A stretch of DNA of 64,000 nucleotides from UBA5734 sp964528645 (GTDB lineage Bacteria; Bacillota; Clostridia; Saccharofermentanales; UBA5734). The translations under genes and the position numbers were made by a program. A model generated the notes under the pieces. That model was not told the origin of the DNA, did not search any database, and saw only the letters and a list, made by a program, of their open reading frames with translations. Below, piece by piece: positions 61,718 to 64,000 of this stretch. Location of the stretch: positions 4,860 to 68,859 of the forward strand of contig CAZGSR010000009.1 of the NCBI GenBank assembly GCA_964528645.1. The letters run 5' to 3'. Position 1 is the stretch's first letter. Each line of letters starts with the position of its first letter.

Positions 61718-62995
61718 ATGTCAAACCGAATCGAAACCCAATGTATCCATGCAGGGTATCAGCCGGCCAAAGGTGAACCCAGGCAGCTGCCGATCTATCA
61801 AAGCACCACGTTCAAATACGATACCAGCGACGAGATGGGGCGGTTGTTCGATCTCGAGGAAGCGGGCTATTTTTACACCCGCCTGCAAAACCCGACCAAT
61901 GATGCGGTCGCTGACAAGATCCGGGCCCTCGAGGGTGGGGCGGCTGCCATGCTGACCGCTTCTGGCCAGGCCGCCAATTTCTATGCCATTTTCAATATTT
62001 GTGAGGCTGGGGATCATTTTATCGCCACTTCTTCGATCTATGGCGGGACGTACAATTTGTTTGGTGTCACCCTGAAAAAAATGGGCATTGCATGCACCTT
62101 TGTCAATCAGGATTTACCGGACAGCGAACTGGACCAGTATTTCCAGCCAAATACCAAGGCTGTTTTCGGCGAAACGATCACCAATCCCACTGTCGCCGTA
62201 TTTGATATCGAAAAATTCGCCCGACTGGCCCACAAGCATGGGGTGCCGCTGATCGTCGACAACACCTTCGCAACTCCGATCAATTGCCGCCCCTTTGAAT
62301 GGGGCGCCGACATCGTCACCCATTCGACGACCAAGTATATGGACGGGCATGCGGCTGGCGTGGGTGGCTGCATCGTCGATAGCGGCAAGTTCGACTGGCT
62401 GGCCCAAGCGGAAAAATTCCCTGGTCTGACCACACCGGATGACTCCTACCATGGCATTGTCTACGCCGAGCGATTCGGCCCGGGCGCCTATATCACCAAA
62501 GCCACAGCCCAGCTGATGCGTGACATCGGGGCCATCCAGTCACCACAAAATGCCTTCTATCTGAATTTTGGCTTAGAAACGCTGCATCTGCGCATGAAGC
62601 AACACTGTGCCAATGCCCTGGCCGTCGCTCAATACCTGTCCAGCCATGATAAAATCGCCTGGGTCAACTATCCGGATCTGCCAACCAGCCCATCCTATGC
62701 CCTGGCACAAAAATACCTGCCGAATGGCTCTTGCGGCGTCCTGGCATTTGGCGTCAAGGGCAGCCGCGAGCTGGCCAACCGGTTCATGGATAGTTTGCAG
62801 CTGGCTTCGATTGTCACTCACGTGGCGGACAGCAAGACCTGTCTGCTCCATCCCGCCAGCCACACCCACCGGCAGTTGTCCGACGAACAATTGCAGGCCG
62901 CCGGCATCGCACCTGACCTGATCCGCCTGTCAGTCGGCATTGAAAATGTGGCAGATATCATCGAGGACTTGGAGCAGGCTCTTGGAAAGATCTGA
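61718..62995 (+). CDS. O-acetylhomoserine aminocarboxypropyltransferase (sulfhydrylase)
   Basis: A 425-residue PLP enzyme of the Cys/Met metabolism family. It most likely makes homocysteine from O-acetylhomoserine and sulfide. Family motifs: IYQSTTFKYDTSDEMG, YTRLQNPTNDAVADKIRALEGG, SSIYGGTYNLF, VDNTFATPINCRPFEWGAD, and the PLP Lys in HSTTKYMDGHAAGVGG, with SHTHRQLSDEQL and RLSVGIEN near the C-terminus. The long substrate loop and full length favour MetY over cystathionine gamma-synthase. AGGAGG precedes the start. Homocysteine would link with AhcY in the methyl cycle. Confidence 0.92.
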   Translation: MSNRIETQCIHAGYQPAKGEPRQLPIYQSTTFKYDTSDEMGRLFDLEEAGYFYTRLQNPTNDAVADKIRALEGGAAAMLTASGQAANFYAIFNICEAGDHFIATSSIYGGTYNLFGVTLKKMGIACTFVNQDLPDSELDQYFQPNTKAVFGETITNPTVAVFDIEKFARLAHKHGVPLIVDNTFATPINCRPFEWGADIVTHSTTKYMDGHAAGVGGCIVDSGKFDWLAQAEKFPGLTTPDDSYHGIVYAERFGPGAYITKATAQLMRDIGAIQSPQNAFYLNFGLETLHLRMKQHCANALAVAQYLSSHDKIAWVNYPDLPTSPSYALAQKYLPNGSCGVLAFGVKGSRELANRFMDSLQLASIVTHVADSKTCLLHPASHTHRQLSDEQLQAAGIAPDLIRLSVGIENVADIIEDLEQALGKI

Positions 62996-63375
62996 GCGAC
63001 CTTACAACGAGACGTCGGGCTTGTTCGTCCGAGCCTTGTCCCTTTTCCGCAAAGCCAGGGCAAGGACCAGGATTGGAATCAGGACAACCAGTCCCAGGAA
63101 TGCAAAAAATCCCCATAAACCTCTGGATATTGCTTCAGATGAATTACTGGTCAGCCAGGAAATTAAAACAAAAACAATTTGACTCAAAATGATCAGTTAG
63201 TTCAATCGTTTGATGTCAGTCTGGCTTCCTACTTTCATCATACGCCCGGACAAGCACAAGATAAAGCGATCCTGTCAGGACTTATGAGTCAGGATGGTCA
63301 ATTTTCAACTATCGCTAATCTGTGACTCTTGGGTCGTGATCAGCGGAAAGATCTGGCCAAACCCCGGCAGACACC
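62996..63375. other. Poorly organised stretch after the sulfhydrylase gene
   Basis: About 380 bases without a convincing gene. It holds a small minus-strand ORF (63002-63187) and a short + strand open stretch from TTG 63179 to TGA 63325 (48 codons, beginning with LTQNDQLVQSFDVSLASYF). Neither has a good ribosome binding site. A/T content is higher than in the neighbouring genes. No tRNA, CRISPR or riboswitch is visible. Confidence 0.5.
63002..63187 (-). CDS. Possible small membrane protein or gene remnant
   Basis: A 61-residue minus-strand frame starting at a TTG, with one hydrophobic segment (ISRGLWGFFAFLGLVVLIPILVLALAL is the relevant part, about residues 20-46) followed by a basic tail RKRDKARTNK. 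An in-frame TAA lies four codons upstream of the TTG. It looks like the C-terminal anchor of a larger membrane protein that has been lost, or a small membrane protein. There is no clear ribosome binding site. Confidence 0.3.
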   Translation of the reverse strand: MSQIVFVLISWLTSNSSEAISRGLWGFFAFLGLVVLIPILVLALALRKRDKARTNKPDVSL

Positions 63376-63651
63376 TTGACAACATCATCCCCAGCGACCA
63401 ATCCGTCCGAAAATTCCAGCACAGAGCCAAACAATCGCCCGTCCGAAGCCATCGAGGGATTTAACTTTGAGAAACACGACGTCTTGTCCAGCTACACGAT
63501 TGTTTTAACTGCCGAAGCCCTCGGTGGACCGGCGAAAGGAAAAGTCGAGCGGTTCAAATCAGAACAAGTCCCTCCGGAAAAGGCACATCATGCCACCGTA
63601 GCCTCATCGCAAAATGATTATGTCATTTCGAAACCAAATCGAGTCGAATGA
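63376..63651 (+). pseudogene. Fragment of an unrecognised protein, first frame
   Basis: A 91-codon frame from a TTG, with a Ser/Asn/Pro-rich start and a more structured part (VLSSYTIVLTAEALGGPAKG, EKAHHATVASSQNDYVI). The next coding-like stretch, in another frame, starts at the ATGA overlap at 63648, so the two may be pieces of one gene broken by a frameshift, or two tiny overlapping genes. There is no recognised family. Confidence 0.3.
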
Positions 63652-63827
63652 CTGGTGAGGTCTGGATTGCAAACCAAAGCGGACAAGATCCAGTCCCACT
63701 CAAGGTATTCCAGGAACAAATGGCCCTCGATGACCAGGGCAGTGTCATTGACGACTATCGGCATGTCAGGATTGAATATGTGGTCTCGGCAATCAATACC
63801 CCCATTACGATTTCACCACCAGCTTAA
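63648..63827 (+). pseudogene. Fragment of an unrecognised protein, second frame
   Basis: A 59-codon frame that begins at the ATGA overlap with the preceding frame and runs to TAA at 63825-63827. The peptide (TGEVWIANQSGQDPVPLKVF and later VRIEYVVSAINTPITI) is coding-like, with beta-strand character. It may be the C-terminal part of the preceding fragment after a frameshift. Confidence 0.3.
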
Positions 63828-63907
63828 CCACAGAGATGTTCTAGATATTTGACCCAATAATGGACATACATTGGCAAGATAAGCGCCTTGCGAGGCGAAC
63901 TAAAGCA

Positions 63908-63942
63908 AACCCCCTGAGGCCTTGATGCAGCCTCAGGGGGTT
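63908..63942. repeat. Strong inverted repeat, possible terminator on the minus strand
   Basis: AACCCCCTGAGGC (63908-63920) pairs perfectly with GCCTCAGGGGGTT (63930-63942). On the minus strand it is followed by TTTGCTTTAG, a weak terminator tail; on the plus strand there is no T run. Confidence 0.6.
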
Positions 63943-63950
63943 CGCCGTAG

Positions 63951-63995
63951 TGCCTCATGTCAATATGAGCGCGAAATAGTAACTGGTGCCTCATA
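63951..63995 (+). repeat. Short direct repeat near the right edge
   Basis: TGCCTCAT occurs twice, near 63951-63958 and 63986-63995, the first followed by AATATGAG, which can pair with CTCAT. The purpose is unclear; it may belong to a mobile-element end or regulatory site cut by the window. Confidence 0.3.
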
Positions 63996-64000
63996 TAGTT

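Noticed and set aside
58468..62995. Genomic island inserted at tRNA-Pro
   Set aside because: No integrase, no repeat of the tRNA 3' end downstream, and the genes after it have ordinary composition and promoters.

Overview
The window reads as chromosomal DNA of a Gram-positive, anaerobic-type Firmicute of the class Clostridia with fairly high G+C. The grounds are a SCIFF peptide with its radical-SAM maturase, a phenylalanine T-box leader, YerC, TrmK, TrmFO, a large 2-hydroxyacyl-CoA dehydratase activase-type protein, a zf-HC2 anti-sigma factor, and AGGAGG ribosome binding sites with TTGACA-17-TATAAT promoters. Genus and species cannot be fixed by eye. Most of the window is dense, ordinary housekeeping sequence, nearly all on the + strand. 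Strong third-position G/C bias gives many long antisense shadow ORFs.

Layout. 1-4 kb: penicillin-binding protein 2, then a degenerate methylglyoxal-synthase-like protein, Dtd and a glyoxalase II-like hydrolase. 4-7.8 kb: Phe T-box and pheST. 7.8-10.3 kb: polar amino-acid ABC transporter whose binding protein appears circularly permuted. 10.3-13.1 kb: three TadE/TadG-like pilin-type proteins. 13.2-20 kb: yerC-secA, then a purine/S-adenosylhomocysteine salvage trio (PNP, AhcY, MtaD). 20-26.5 kb: tRNA-Thr, a CopZ-like protein, small conserved proteins, a 1440-residue activase and RidA. 26.5-33.6 kb: an MFS transporter (-), then divergent ECF sigma/anti-sigma, polA, coaE and a membrane protein. 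33.7-42.4 kb: ychF (-), comM-dprA, topA-trmFO and a YesL-like membrane protein. 42.4-44.1 kb: dapA-dapB (-). 44.3-48.6 kb: queA-tgt-yajC, SCIFF and its maturase. 48.7-55.4 kb: gamma-carbonic anhydrase, dnaG-rpoD-trmK-nif3, RNase P RNA and a PurM-type AIR synthase. 55.5-58.6 kb: rpsO-pnp and tRNA-Pro. 58.6-63 kb: a degenerate LacZ-type GH2 protein and an O-acetylhomoserine sulfhydrylase. 63-64 kb: lower-quality sequence with broken-looking ORFs and an inverted repeat.

Two observations stand out. First, the amino-acid binding protein carries its two lobes in reversed order (lobe 2 followed by lobe 1), as expected of a natural circular permutation. Second, a 37-bp element is shared, without gaps, upstream of the pilin-like cluster and upstream of comM-dprA. 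It has a CGAATT block, 17 bp, and an ACGAAT block that resembles the -10 of SigH/ComX-type sigma factors. This suggests a competence regulon in which a Tad/Flp-like pilus works with the DNA-processing proteins ComM and DprA. The link is inference; the shared element is directly visible.
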